Assembly (NCBI GenBank): GCA_963745665.1
Contig: CAVUYE010000003.1
Location: 744,001 to 808,000, forward strand
Length of the DNA stretch: 64,000 nt
Origin: Bog-473 sp963745665
Lineage (GTDB): Bacteria; Actinomycetota; Acidimicrobiia; Acidimicrobiales; RAAP-2
Direction of reading: 5' to 3'
Positions 28,191-36,351 of the stretch are shown here, piece by piece (the first letter of the stretch is position 1; every line of letters begins with the position of its first letter). The translations under genes were made by a program, and so were the position numbers. The notes under the pieces are model-generated. The model made no database searches. It was given only the letters and a program-made list of their open reading frames with translations, and was not told the origin of the DNA.

Positions 28191-28672
28191 ACGAGACCCC
28201 GGCGGACATCCTGCGCCGGGCCCGGCCCATCCCCACCTTCAGCGACCACCCCACGACGACGCCACACGACGTGGTCGGCGTCACTCCCGCCGGCGCCTCT
28301 TGCCGAATTGCCGTGGTGGAGGCCGCCGCGCCGGTTCTGCTCCTGTTCCTGTCGGCGGCCTGCCTCGGCTGCCGGGACCTCTGGGAAGGCCTGCACGAGC
28401 TGCACGCCGGCCTGGGCGCCGCCCGCCTGGCGGTGGTGACGCGCAGCCCGGAGGAGGAGAACCCCGACGCCATCGCGGCCCTGGCCGGTGACGCCCCGAG
28501 CACCGAGGGCATCGACCTCGTGATGAGCTCGGAGGCCTACCGGGACTACCGGGTGGGGGGCCCGCCGTTCCTCACCGTCGCCGCCGCCGACGGCGTGCGC
28601 ACCGAGAGCGTGGCCTGGGGCGTGGAGCAGACGCTGCAGGCCGCCCTGCACGGCCTGCGCACGAGCGGGTAA
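28187..28672 (+). CDS. Thioredoxin-like protein with CLGC motif
   Basis: 161 residues. A strand 'APVLLLFLSAACLGCRDLW' places a CxxC (CLGC) where thioredoxin-like redox proteins have theirs, followed by 'GAARLAVVTRSPEEE' and a cis-Pro-type segment 'YRVGGPPFLTVAAADG'. No signal peptide or membrane segment is seen, so it is likely cytosolic. Coupled to the zinc-ribbon gene by a 4-base overlap, so it may maintain thiol or metal state of that partner. Specific function unknown. Confidence 0.72.
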   Translation: MNETPADILRRARPIPTFSDHPTTTPHDVVGVTPAGASCRIAVVEAAAPVLLLFLSAACLGCRDLWEGLHELHAGLGAARLAVVTRSPEEENPDAIAALAGDAPSTEGIDLVMSSEAYRDYRVGGPPFLTVAAADGVRTESVAWGVEQTLQAALHGLRTSG

Positions 28673-28752
28673 GCCCCCTCTCCGTCCACCATGAGTGCGC
28701 CCGCTGTCACACCCCTTCGCCATGCTTGGCCCCAACAGAGAGGGTCATCGTC

Positions 28753-29034
28753 ATGCCGACTTCCAGGGTCACTGATACGAACATCGCAGCTTCGAACATC
28801 GCAGCTTCGAACATCGCAGAGCTGTTCAGCGAGCCCGAGGGCGGGCTCACCATCGATTGCGACTGCTGTGCCCTGCGCAACACCGACGCCTGCGACGACT
28901 GCGTGGTCAGCTTCCTGCTCGAGCGCGATCCCGACGACGCCGTGGTCATCGACGCCGACGAGGCGCGCGCCATGCGCATGCTCGAGCGCGCCGGTCTGGT
29001 CCCGACGCTGCGCTTCAGCACGCAGGCCGGCTGA
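28753..29034 (+). CDS. Small Cys-rich protein with N-terminal ASNIA repeats
   Basis: 93 residues. N-terminus contains a 15-base tandem repeat encoding ASNIA twice (about 28786-28820). The core 'IDCDCCALRNTDACDDCVV' has five cysteines in a compact cluster suggesting metal binding, then a helical part ending 'LVPTLRFSTQAG'. Similar short CxCC...CxxC proteins occur in actinobacteria near sugar or lipid genes. ATG 28753 is used; the next gene starts 24 bases after its stop, inside a perfect hairpin. Confidence 0.65.
   Translation: MPTSRVTDTNIAASNIAASNIAELFSEPEGGLTIDCDCCALRNTDACDDCVVSFLLERDPDDAVVIDADEARAMRMLERAGLVPTLRFSTQAG
28786..28820 (+). repeat. 15-base tandem repeat (encodes ASNIA)
   Basis: GAACATCGCAGCTTC is repeated in tandem about 2.5 times near the start of the Cys-rich protein gene. 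The unit length keeps the frame, so copy number could change without inactivating the gene. Confidence 0.75.
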
Positions 29035-29035
29035 G

Positions 29036-29062
29036 TCACGCCGCGCCGGTGGCGCGGCGTGA
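29036..29062 (+). promoter_or_regulatory. Perfect 12-bp hairpin over the mannosyltransferase start codon
   Basis: TCACGCCGCGCC-GGT-GGCGCGGCGTGA is a perfect inverted repeat with a 3-base loop. It starts 2 bases after the stop of the Cys-rich gene and its right arm contains the GTG start (29059-29061) of the PimB'-like gene. It may be a terminator for the upstream gene, or it may hide the GTG and any weak ribosome site so that translation depends on coupling or structure change. Confidence 0.6.
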
Positions 29063-30204
29063 AACGCCACCTCCTCGTCACCAACGACTTCCCGCCCAAA
29101 GTCGGCGGCATCCAGAACTACCTGTGGGACCTGTGGAGCCGGCTCGACCCGTCCTCGTACGTGGTCCTCACGGCATCCTCCCATGACGGTGTCGCCGCCT
29201 TCGATGCCGCGCAGGCAGCACGGGGCATCCGTATCGAGCGTGTGCCCGGGCCGATCCTCTTCTTTCCCACGCCCGACGCGCTGGCCGCGGTGCGCGCCGC
29301 CGTGCAGGAGCACGAGGTCGACCTGGTCCTCTTCGACCCCGCCATCCCGCTCGGGCTCCTCGGGCCGCGCCTCGGCGTTCCCTACGGCGTGATCCTGCAC
29401 GGGGCCGAGGTGACGGTGCCGGGTCGGCTGCCCGGCTCGCGCGCCGCGCTGGCCCACGTCCTGCGCCACGCCCGCCTCATCGTGTCGGCCGGGCAGTACC
29501 CGGCCGCCGAGGCCCGCCGCGTCGTGCCCGACCTCACCGCGTCGCTTGTCGAGATCCCGCCCGGTGTCGACGCCGGGGCCATCGTGCCCCTCAAGGCGGC
29601 CGAGCGCCGGGCGGCGCGGGCCCGCCTCGGCCTGCCCACCGCGGGCCCCCTGCTGACGAGCGTGAGCCGCCTCGTCCCGCGCAAGGGAATGGACGTGCTG
29701 ATTGAGGCGGCCGCCCGACTGGCCCCCTCCTATCCGGATCTCGTCGTGGCCATTGCGGGCGACGGCAGGGAGCTGGGCCACCTGCAGCACCTGGCCGAGC
29801 AGAGCCCGGTGACGGTGCGCCTGTTCGGCCGGGTGAGCCAGGAGGATCGCGCCGCGCTGCTCGGTGCGGCCGACATCTTCGTCATGGCCTGTCGCAACCG
29901 CTGGCTGGGACTGGAGCAGGAAGGCTTCGGGATCGTCTTCCTCGAGGCGGCGGCGGCCGGCGTGGCCCAGGTGGCCGGCGACAGCGGCGGAGCGTCCGAG
30001 GCCGTGCTCCACGGACAGACGGGCCTGGTGGTGGCCGATCCCGGCAGCCCCGGCGCAGTGGCCGAGGCGCTGCGGAGCCTGCTGTCGGACCCCAACCGGC
30101 GTCGCAGAATGGGCCGGGCCGCCCGATCTAGGGTGCAGGAATCCTTCGACAACGACGTTCTCGCTTCTAGGCTGGCCGACGCGCTCACTGGAGTGACAAT
30201 CTGA
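29059..30204 (+). CDS. GT4 glycosyltransferase, PimB'-like mannosyltransferase
   Basis: 381-residue GT-B glycosyltransferase. 'HLLVTNDFPPKVGGIQNYLW' is the donor-side start of PimB' enzymes, which add the second mannose to phosphatidylinositol mannoside at the cytoplasmic membrane face. The C-terminal half has 'SVSRLVPRKGMDVLIEAAARL', 'IAGDGRELGHLQHLA' and the nucleotide-sugar site 'WLGLEQEGFGIVFLEAAAAG' (the EGFGIVFLE motif). Next to it lie an SRPBCC protein and, further on, a PlsC-like acyltransferase, a grouping also known around mycobacterial pimB'. Lipid substrate is inferred from that context. Confidence 0.8.
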   Translation: MKRHLLVTNDFPPKVGGIQNYLWDLWSRLDPSSYVVLTASSHDGVAAFDAAQAARGIRIERVPGPILFFPTPDALAAVRAAVQEHEVDLVLFDPAIPLGLLGPRLGVPYGVILHGAEVTVPGRLPGSRAALAHVLRHARLIVSAGQYPAAEARRVVPDLTASLVEIPPGVDAGAIVPLKAAERRAARARLGLPTAGPLLTSVSRLVPRKGMDVLIEAAARLAPSYPDLVVAIAGDGRELGHLQHLAEQSPVTVRLFGRVSQEDRAALLGAADIFVMACRNRWLGLEQEGFGIVFLEAAAAGVAQVAGDSGGASEAVLHGQTGLVVADPGSPGAVAEALRSLLSDPNRRRRMGRAARSRVQESFDNDVLASRLADALTGVTI

Positions 30205-30247
30205 CGCACCAGCTTGCCGGCAGCATCGACAGGAAGGAAGCACCGAC

Positions 30248-30691
30248 GTGGCCGACCAAGCCACAGAGAAGATCTCGGTCGCAGCGCCGCCTGAGCGCTG
30301 TTTTGCGGTCGCGGCCGACCTCGAGCGGTACCCGGAATGGGCCGCCGACATCAAAGAGGTGGAGATCAAGGAGCGCGACGACCAGGGCCGCCCGCTGCTG
30401 GTCACCTTCCGCGCCGCCGCCTTCGGGCGCAGCACGAGTTACACCCTGGCCTACGACTACGCCGAGGCGCCCCACGTCCTGGCCTGGAAGCTGACTCAGG
30501 GCGACATCACCACCAAGCTGGACGGCAGCTACATCTTCGATCCGGGTGAGGCCGGGGGCACCGACGTCACCTACCACCTCGAGGCCGAGCTGCGGGTGCC
30601 GATTCCGGGCTTCATCAAGATGCGGGCCACGAGCCGCATCATGGCCACCGCCATGCGAGAGCTGAAGGCGCGGGTCGAGTCGACCTCGTGA
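30248..30691 (+). CDS. SRPBCC (cyclase/dehydrase-like) lipid-binding protein
   Basis: 147 residues of the START-like fold: 'ISVAAPPERCFAVAADLERY' then 'PEWAADIKEVEIKERDDQG', 'HVLAWKLTQGDITTKLDGSY' and 'GTDVTYHLEAELRVPIPGF' give the helix-grip pattern with a hydrophobic cavity. Such proteins sit beside PimB' in actinobacterial lipid loci and may carry a lipid or polyprenyl ligand. GTG start after GAAGGAAG. Stop overlaps the ROK kinase start (GTGA), suggesting one operon. Confidence 0.8.
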   Translation: MADQATEKISVAAPPERCFAVAADLERYPEWAADIKEVEIKERDDQGRPLLVTFRAAAFGRSTSYTLAYDYAEAPHVLAWKLTQGDITTKLDGSYIFDPGEAGGTDVTYHLEAELRVPIPGFIKMRATSRIMATAMRELKARVESTS

Positions 30692-31686
30692 CACCCGACG
30701 GGGGCCGGACGGCCGCCGACGTCACCTACGGCATCGACATCGGCGGGACCAAGGTCCTCGGCGTCGCCCTGAGCCGAAACGATGCCATCGTGGCCGAGGC
30801 CCGGGTGGCCACCCCGACCGGGACCCGCACCATCATCGGGAGCCACGTGGCGCGAGCCGTGGCCGAGGTGGTGGCCGATCTCGACCGCCGGCTGGCCGCG
30901 CCGGCGCCCGCCCCGGTGGGGGTGGGCGCGCCCGGCATGGTCGACCGCCGGGGGCGGCTCTGCTTCGCGCCCAACCTCCCGCAGGCCCAGGGCGTCGATT
31001 GGAACGAGCTGATCGGCGACGAGCTGCCCGGACGGAGGGTGCTGATCGAGAACGACGCCAATTTCGCCGTGCTGGCGGAACACCGCCTGGGGGCGGCCCG
31101 GGCCTATGACGACGTCGTGATGGTCACGCTGGGCACCGGCATCGGCGGCGGCATCGTGCTGGACGGGCGGGTGCAGGTCGGCGCGGCGGGTTTCGCCGGC
31201 GAAATCGGCCACATGGTGGTGGACCCGGCCGGGCCGGCCTGTCCCTGCGGGCGGCGCGGCTGTTGGGAGCGCTTCGCCTCGGGTGCCGGGCTCGGCGTGC
31301 TGGCCCGGGAGGCCGCCCTGGCGGGACGACTGGGCGAGGTGGTGCGCCTGGCCGGCGGGGACCCCGAGAGCGTGCGGGGCGAGGACGTCTCGGCCGCGGC
31401 CGCCGCGGGCGACGCCGCGGCGCAGCAGGTCATCCGGGAGGTGGGCGGGTGGATCGGGTTCGGCCTGGCCAACCTGGCCGCGGTGCTCGACCCGGCGTGC
31501 TTCGTGCTGGGCGGTGGCGTGGTGGAGGCCGGGGACCTCCTGATGGAGTCGGCCCGCGCCGCCTTCGCCGAGTTGGTCGAGGGCGGCGACCGGCGGCCCC
31601 TTGCGGTGATCACGCCGGCCGCCTTCGGCGAGCGCGCCGGCGCCGTGGGCGGCGCGCTGGCGGTGCGGCAGGGTGGCCTGGCCTGA
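30688..31686 (+). CDS. ROK-family glucokinase
   Basis: 332 residues. Phosphate loop 'GIDIGGTKVLGVALS' at the N-terminus, 'ENDANFAVLAEHRLG' with the catalytic Asp, 'LGTGIGGGIVLDG', and the ROK zinc site 'CPCGRRGCWE' (about residues 185-194). This is the pattern of actinobacterial glucokinase (GlkA-like), ATP- or polyphosphate-dependent. Phosphorylates glucose or a related hexose in the cytosol. GTG start overlaps the SRPBCC stop, and its own stop overlaps the next ATG. Confidence 0.88.
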   Translation: MTPDGGRTAADVTYGIDIGGTKVLGVALSRNDAIVAEARVATPTGTRTIIGSHVARAVAEVVADLDRRLAAPAPAPVGVGAPGMVDRRGRLCFAPNLPQAQGVDWNELIGDELPGRRVLIENDANFAVLAEHRLGAARAYDDVVMVTLGTGIGGGIVLDGRVQVGAAGFAGEIGHMVVDPAGPACPCGRRGCWERFASGAGLGVLAREAALAGRLGEVVRLAGGDPESVRGEDVSAAAAAGDAAAQQVIREVGGWIGFGLANLAAVLDPACFVLGGGVVEAGDLLMESARAAFAELVEGGDRRPLAVITPAAFGERAGAVGGALAVRQGGLA

Positions 31687-32444
31687 TGCGCACGGGCGTG
31701 GTGCTCCCGACGTTCCGCGACAGGCCCGACGCGGCGTTCGCCGCCGCGGCCGAGGCCGTCGCGGCCGGGGTGGACGGCCTCTTCTGTTACGACCACATCT
31801 GGCCCATCGGCCAACCGGAGCGGCCGGCGCTGGCCCCCTTTCCGCTCCTCGGTGCGCTGGCGACCATGCTCGGCCCCGCCGGCGCACCGGGGGACGGGCC
31901 CTTTCTCGGCACCCTGGTGGCCCGCATCGGGCTGGTCCCCAACGACGTGCTCGCCGCACAGTTCCTGGCGCTCGAGAGCCTGGCCCCGGGGCGTGTCATC
32001 GCCGGGTTGGGGACCGGCGACAGGTTGAGCGAGGGCGAGAACCGGGCCTACGGCATCCCTTTCGCGTGGGCAGCCGAGCGCCGCTCCGCCATGGTAGAGC
32101 TCGGTCGCCGGCTCGCCCGGGCGGGTCTCCCGGTCTGGATGGCCGGCGGCCGGGCCGGACGGACGGAGGAGGCCTGGGCGGCGGGAGCGGCGCTCAACGT
32201 GTGGGATGCCACCCCCGCGCTGGTCGCCGAGCGCCGCGCCGGCCCCCGCGGCGTGGAGGTCACCTGGGCCGGCCCGCCGCCCACGCCGGCCTCGCCGCCG
32301 TTGAGCGAGAAGGTCGGCGTCCTGCACGAGGCGGGCGCGACGTGGGTGATCTTCGGCTGGCCCGTCGACGTGGAGGCGCTGGCCGCAGCGGCACGCCCGC
32401 AGCGCGACGGCCCCGGGTCCGGCGGCGCGCGACCTGGGTCCTAG
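31686..32444 (+). CDS. Luciferase-like (LLM) flavin/F420-dependent oxidoreductase
   Basis: 252-residue TIM-barrel of the luciferase-like monooxygenase class: 'GVVLPTFRDRPDAAFAAAA', 'AVAAGVDGLFCYDHIWP', 'LGTLVARIGLVPNDVL', 'APGRVIAGLGTGDRLSEGEN' and the phosphate-binding end 'WVIFGWPVDVEALA'. It is shorter than the usual 300-330 residues. Probably uses F420 or FMN. ATG 31686 overlaps the stop of the ROK kinase (TGATG). Substrate unknown. Confidence 0.78.
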   Translation: MRTGVVLPTFRDRPDAAFAAAAEAVAAGVDGLFCYDHIWPIGQPERPALAPFPLLGALATMLGPAGAPGDGPFLGTLVARIGLVPNDVLAAQFLALESLAPGRVIAGLGTGDRLSEGENRAYGIPFAWAAERRSAMVELGRRLARAGLPVWMAGGRAGRTEEAWAAGAALNVWDATPALVAERRAGPRGVEVTWAGPPPTPASPPLSEKVGVLHEAGATWVIFGWPVDVEALAAAARPQRDGPGSGGARPGS

Positions 32445-32453
32445 ACTTCCACG

Positions 32454-33662
32454 ATGGAGTTCCGCCGCATCAACGGGTTGCCGCCCTACGTGTTCGCCAC
32501 CATCAACGATCTCAAGGCGGCGTCGCGGCGAAGCGGACGCGACGTCATCGACCTCGGGTTCGGGAACCCGGACCTGCCCTCGCCCGACGTGGCGGTGGAC
32601 AAGCTGGCCGAGGCCGCCCGGAACCCGCGTAACCACCGGTACTCCGCCTCGCGCGGCATCCCGAAGCTGCGCAGCGCCATCACCGACCTCTACCAGCGCA
32701 AGTTCGGCGTCGAGCTGGATCCCGAGACGCAGGTCGTCACCACCATCGGCGCCAAAGAGGGTTTCTCCCACCTGATGTGGGTGCTGGTGGGCCCGGGGGA
32801 CACCGCGCTCGTGCCGTCGCCGTCGTACCCGATCCACATCTGGGGCCCGTTGTTCGCCGGCGCCGACGTGCGCCAGGTCCCGCTGCAGGGGCCCGACGTG
32901 GATTCGGTGGACGCGCCCGATCCCGGTGAGGCGTTCTTCGACGGCCTCATCCACGCCTGGGAAGAGTCATGGCCCAAGCCGCGCGTGATCGTCCTGTCGT
33001 TCCCGCACAACCCCACCACCGCGTGCGTGGACCTCTCCTTCATGGAGCGGCTGGTGGCCTTCGCCCGCGAGCACGAGGTCGTCCTGGTGCACGACTTCGC
33101 CTACGCCGACCTCGGCTTCGACGGCTATGACCCGCCGTCGATCCTGCAGGTGCCCGGCGCCACCGACGTGGCGGTCGAGATCTACACCATGACCAAGTCG
33201 TTCTCCATGGCCGGGTGGCGCGTCGGCTTCGTGGTCGGCAACGAGGAGATCGTCCAGGCGCTGACCAAGCTCAAGACGTATCTCGACTACGGGACGTTCG
33301 CGCCCATTCAGATCGCCGCCATCGTGGCCATGAACGAGGCGCCGGACTACCCCAAGGAGATCAACGAGATCTACCGGTCGCGTCGCGACACGCTGTGCGA
33401 CGGGCTCAACCGGATCGGCTGGCGGCTGGTGCCGCCCAAGGGGACGATGTTCGTCTGGGCGCCGATCCCCGAGCCCTACCGCGAAATGGGCTCGCTCGAG
33501 TTCTCGAAGTACCTGGTCAACGAGGCCGGCGTCGCGACCTCACCGGGGGTCGGCTTCGGGCCGGGCGGCGACGGCCACATCCGTTTCGCACTGATCGAGA
33601 ATGAGCAGCGCATCGGCCAGGCCGTGCGGCACCTACGCGCCGCGTTGACGAAGCTGGGGTAG
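32454..33662 (+). CDS. PLP-dependent class I aminotransferase, AlaC-like
   Basis: 402 residues. 'VIDLGFGNPDLPSPDVAVDK' (substrate side), 'HRYSASRGIPKLRSAI', 'PSPSYPIHIWGPLFAGAD', 'SFPHNPTTACVDL', 'VHDFAYADLGFDGY' and the PLP-Lys motif 'TMTKSFSMAGWRVGF' (Lys near 247). This text is closest to the alanine:pyruvate transaminase (AlaC) group, so glutamate-pyruvate type transamination is likely, possibly linking central carbon to alanine. Cytosolic homodimer expected. Starts 9 bases after the LLM gene. Confidence 0.88.
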   Translation: MEFRRINGLPPYVFATINDLKAASRRSGRDVIDLGFGNPDLPSPDVAVDKLAEAARNPRNHRYSASRGIPKLRSAITDLYQRKFGVELDPETQVVTTIGAKEGFSHLMWVLVGPGDTALVPSPSYPIHIWGPLFAGADVRQVPLQGPDVDSVDAPDPGEAFFDGLIHAWEESWPKPRVIVLSFPHNPTTACVDLSFMERLVAFAREHEVVLVHDFAYADLGFDGYDPPSILQVPGATDVAVEIYTMTKSFSMAGWRVGFVVGNEEIVQALTKLKTYLDYGTFAPIQIAAIVAMNEAPDYPKEINEIYRSRRDTLCDGLNRIGWRLVPPKGTMFVWAPIPEPYREMGSLEFSKYLVNEAGVATSPGVGFGPGGDGHIRFALIENEQRIGQAVRHLRAALTKLG

Positions 33663-33669
33663 CGCCCGC

Positions 33670-34548
33670 TCAGGGAAGGCCGGCGCCCGGCACGTCCGTG
33701 CGCACCTTCTCGATCGCACCGTCGCGCGACGCCCGCGCCACGGCGGCGTTGCTGTCGACCGCGGTGACCAGGTAGAGCGTGCGCCGGTCGTCGTCGCCCA
33801 GCATGCAGGCGTAGCAGTTCCTCGATGTCGCGACCCGCTGGAGCACCTCGCCACCTTCGGCGACACGCACGCATTCGGACGTCAGCGCGTTGGCCACCCA
33901 CACGGACCCGTCGGCGCACAGGCAGATGCCATCGGGGGCGACACCTTCCAGTTCGGCCCACACGCGCCGATTCGTCAGGGTGCCGTCGGCAGTCCGATCG
34001 AAGGCCGACAGGCGGCCGCCGAAGCTCTCGGCGATGATGAGGGTGCCATCGTCGTCGGTGATGACCGCGCCGTTGGGGAACCGAAGGCCATCAGCGGCCT
34101 CGTGGCTGGTGCCGTCGGGATCGACGCGTATGAGCGACGCCGGTGCGATGGCGCTCGACTCGACCGAGCCGTCGTAGAGGCCATCGAGGTCGAAACCGAA
34201 GTTGCCCGAGTACGCCTGCCCGTTGGACGCCACCACCATGTCGTTGGCGTGCCAGGTCGCCCACGGGGCGAGGTCGCCGTGGCGCACGATCGTCCCGTCC
34301 TCCTCACGGCGCATGATGGCGCGGTCGAGCCGGGAGTTGAACAGGAGACGGCCGTCGGGAAGCCAGCCCAGACCGGCCGGCTCACCGTCGAAGTCCACTT
34401 CGACCCGGCGCTCGCCTTCGGGCGAGACCGAGAACACGGCGTTGTCGAAGAAGTCCGAGTACCAGAGGCGCCCCTCGTGCCAGCGTGGACACTCGCCGAA
34501 GAAGAGGCCGGAAACGAACGGCTCGGCGGTCAGGGTTTGAGACGTCAT
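33670..34548 (-). CDS. SMP-30/gluconolactonase-like beta-propeller protein
   Basis: 292 residues, the SMP-30/luciferin-regenerating pattern: 'FFGECPRWHEGRLWYSDFFD' (first metal Glu), 'AGLGWLPDGRLLFNSR', 'WHANDMVVASNGQAYSGNFG' (metal Asn/Asp), 'LRFPNGAVITDDDGTLIIAE' and 'APDGICLCADGSVWVANAL' (metal Asp). Likely a lactonase with a divalent cation in a six-bladed propeller. ATG 34548 is used because AGGAGGTG lies 7-8 bases before it. Convergent with the aminotransferase, divergent from the acyltransferase. Substrate unknown. Confidence 0.85.
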   Translation of the reverse strand: MTSQTLTAEPFVSGLFFGECPRWHEGRLWYSDFFDNAVFSVSPEGERRVEVDFDGEPAGLGWLPDGRLLFNSRLDRAIMRREEDGTIVRHGDLAPWATWHANDMVVASNGQAYSGNFGFDLDGLYDGSVESSAIAPASLIRVDPDGTSHEAADGLRFPNGAVITDDDGTLIIAESFGGRLSAFDRTADGTLTNRRVWAELEGVAPDGICLCADGSVWVANALTSECVRVAEGGEVLQRVATSRNCYACMLGDDDRRTLYLVTAVDSNAAVARASRDGAIEKVRTDVPGAGLP

Positions 34549-34642
34549 GGTGCACACCTCCTGGCCCGGGTGGATCCGGGCTTGCAGTTCAGCACAGCCG
34601 ATGGCCGGTGCGGGCGACGCCCGTCAGGGGTACCTTTGGCGT

Positions 34643-35326
34643 GTGACGTACTGGGTCCTCAAAGCGATCCTCACCCCGATCTTCTACGTCCTGTGGCGCG
34701 TCAAGGTGGAGGGCCGGGAGAACATCCCCACGCACGGTCCCGTCGTGCTGGCGTCCAACCACCAATCCTTCTGCGACTCCTTCTTCATTCCCCTGGTGGT
34801 GCGGCGCAAGGTGACATTCCTGGCCAAGGCGGAGTACTTCGACTCGTGGAAGACGGCGTGGTTCTTCCGAGCCGCCGGGCAGATCCCGATCCGCCGGGGC
34901 GGCGGGAGCGTGTCCGAGCGGGCGCTCGACACGGCCCGCAACGACGTCCTCGGCAAGGGCCACATCCTCGGCCTGTATCCCGAGGGCACCCGCACCCTCG
35001 ACCCCTATGTGCACAAGGGGAGAACCGGCGTGACGAGACTGTCGCGTGAGTGTGGCGTGCCAGTCGTTCCGGTGGGTGTCGTCGGCACGGTCGAGGTGCA
35101 GCCGGTGAACTCCAACTTCATGCGGCCCTTCAAGACCGTCACCATCCGCTTCGGCACCCCGATGCGCATGGACCCACCGGAGAACCCCGACGACCCGCTG
35201 GCCAATCACGACCACACCGAGTGCCGGGCCTTCACCGACCGCCTCATGCGCGAGATCGCCCGCCTCTCCGAGCGTGAATACATCGACGAGTACGTCCCGA
35301 GCCGGGCGAGCGCGGCCTCCGCCTGA
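34643..35326 (+). CDS. 1-acyl-glycerol-3-phosphate acyltransferase (PlsC-like)
   Basis: 227 residues, membrane-associated phospholipid acyltransferase. The catalytic NHxxxxD box is 'NHQSFCDS' (about residues 39-46), followed by 'GQIPIRRGGGS' and the substrate-binding 'LYPEGTRTLDPYVHKGRTG' (PEGTR near 113) and 'VPVVPVGVVGT'. GTG 34643 is preferred over a longer in-frame start that overlaps the neighbouring regulatory space. Lies in the same neighbourhood as PimB' and SRPBCC, consistent with phospholipid or PIM acylation. Confidence 0.87.
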   Translation: MTYWVLKAILTPIFYVLWRVKVEGRENIPTHGPVVLASNHQSFCDSFFIPLVVRRKVTFLAKAEYFDSWKTAWFFRAAGQIPIRRGGGSVSERALDTARNDVLGKGHILGLYPEGTRTLDPYVHKGRTGVTRLSRECGVPVVPVGVVGTVEVQPVNSNFMRPFKTVTIRFGTPMRMDPPENPDDPLANHDHTECRAFTDRLMREIARLSEREYIDEYVPSRASAASA

Positions 35327-35428
35327 GCGGAGGCCTATGACGGAATGCCCTGCGCAAAGGCCACGGCTGAGGTGATTCGTAAGCAATCTGAAACAGGCAG
35401 TTCACATAGAGGGCCTAAGTTGTAACCC

Positions 35429-35689
35429 ATGGCTGGCTACGTCGTACGGATCGCGCTGCCGGATCGGCCCGGTGCACTAGGCCTCGTGGCCAGCCGGATC
35501 GGGGCGGTCGGCGGCGACATCGTGGCCATCAACATTCTGGAGCGCGACGAGGGTCATGCGGTCGACGAGTTCGTCGTCGAGTTGGGTGGGCACCACCTCG
35601 TCGAACTGCTGCAGAGCGAGATCCACGAAGTGGACGGCGTGTCCGTCCTTGAGATCAGGTCGGCGGACTCGACGACGTCGGCGGGCTGA
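35429..35689 (+). CDS. Single ACT-domain protein
   Basis: 86 residues forming one ACT domain: 'YVVRIALPDRPGALGLVASR' (ligand loop DRPGALG), 'IGAVGGDIVAINILERDEGH' and 'VDEFVVELGGHHLVELLQSE'. Stand-alone ACT proteins bind amino acids and regulate enzymes or act as small sensors. The upstream 100 bases carry a possible -10-like CCTAAGTT region close to the ATG and no strong ribosome site, so leaderless translation is possible. Its 3' end overlaps the convergent regulator gene by about 35 bases. Confidence 0.82.
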   Translation: MAGYVVRIALPDRPGALGLVASRIGAVGGDIVAINILERDEGHAVDEFVVELGGHHLVELLQSEIHEVDGVSVLEIRSADSTTSAG

Positions 35690-36351
35690 CGACGTAGGCG
35701 CAGACGTGCGCCCCGTCCATGAGGTGGGCCACCCGGCGGACCGACGCGCCCGGGGAGCGCATCGCGGATGAAGGCGAGCTCGCTCGTGCACGCCTGGGAG
35801 AAGCCGTGCGCCACCGTGAGGATGGCGCAGTTGTGCTCGGTGATGCGCCAGCTCCCGTCGGGCAGTCTCTCCGCCTCGGCCAGATAGCCGTCCTCGTCGA
35901 GGATGGCGGTCAGCGCGGCGACCTGCTCGTCGAAGGGGAGGTGTGCTGTCTTGGGCAGCGCGCCGGCGACGCGCCGTTGGCGCCGCTGCTCGAAGAGCTC
36001 GTCGACCTGGGTGGCGCCCGGCCCGCCCAGGTACCCGAGGAGCTCTGTCGTGAGATCGCCGTAGCGCTTCGGGTACAGCGCCTCGGCTGCCGATGTCAGC
36101 TCGTACACATGACGGGGCCTTCCCCGCCGAGCGCCTTCGGCGACCTCGTCCCGATGGGTCAGGAGCCCGTCGTCCTCGAGATGGGTCAGCTGGAGCCGGA
36201 TGGCGGCCGGAGTCAGGCCCAGGGCGTCGGCGACAGCGGACGCGTCGAGGGAGCCCTGGCGCTTCAGCAGGTTCAAGATGGCCCGCCGGGTGGTCGGCAG
36301 CTGCTGCAGGGGTGACTCGGGGTCGGCGACGGGAGCGGGCTCGGTCGTCAC
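35655..36351 (-). CDS. SufR-like Fe-S winged-helix regulator (one frameshift)
   Basis: DeoR/ArsR-type regulator. N-terminal winged helix 'TRRAILNLLKRQGSLDASAV' and 'ADALGLTPAAIRLQLTHLED', basic wing 'RRGRPRHVYELT'. C-terminal half has the SufR cysteine pattern: 'HNCAILTVAHGFSQACTSEL' then, after an indel at about 35757 in a CCCCGGGG run, 'VRRVAHLMDGAHVCAYVV'. Three Cys therefore could bind an Fe-S cluster, making the protein sense Fe-S or redox status. GTG 36351 overlaps the QueA-like stop. The joined product is about 232 residues and its end overlaps the ACT gene. Probably regulates its own operon. Confidence 0.8.
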
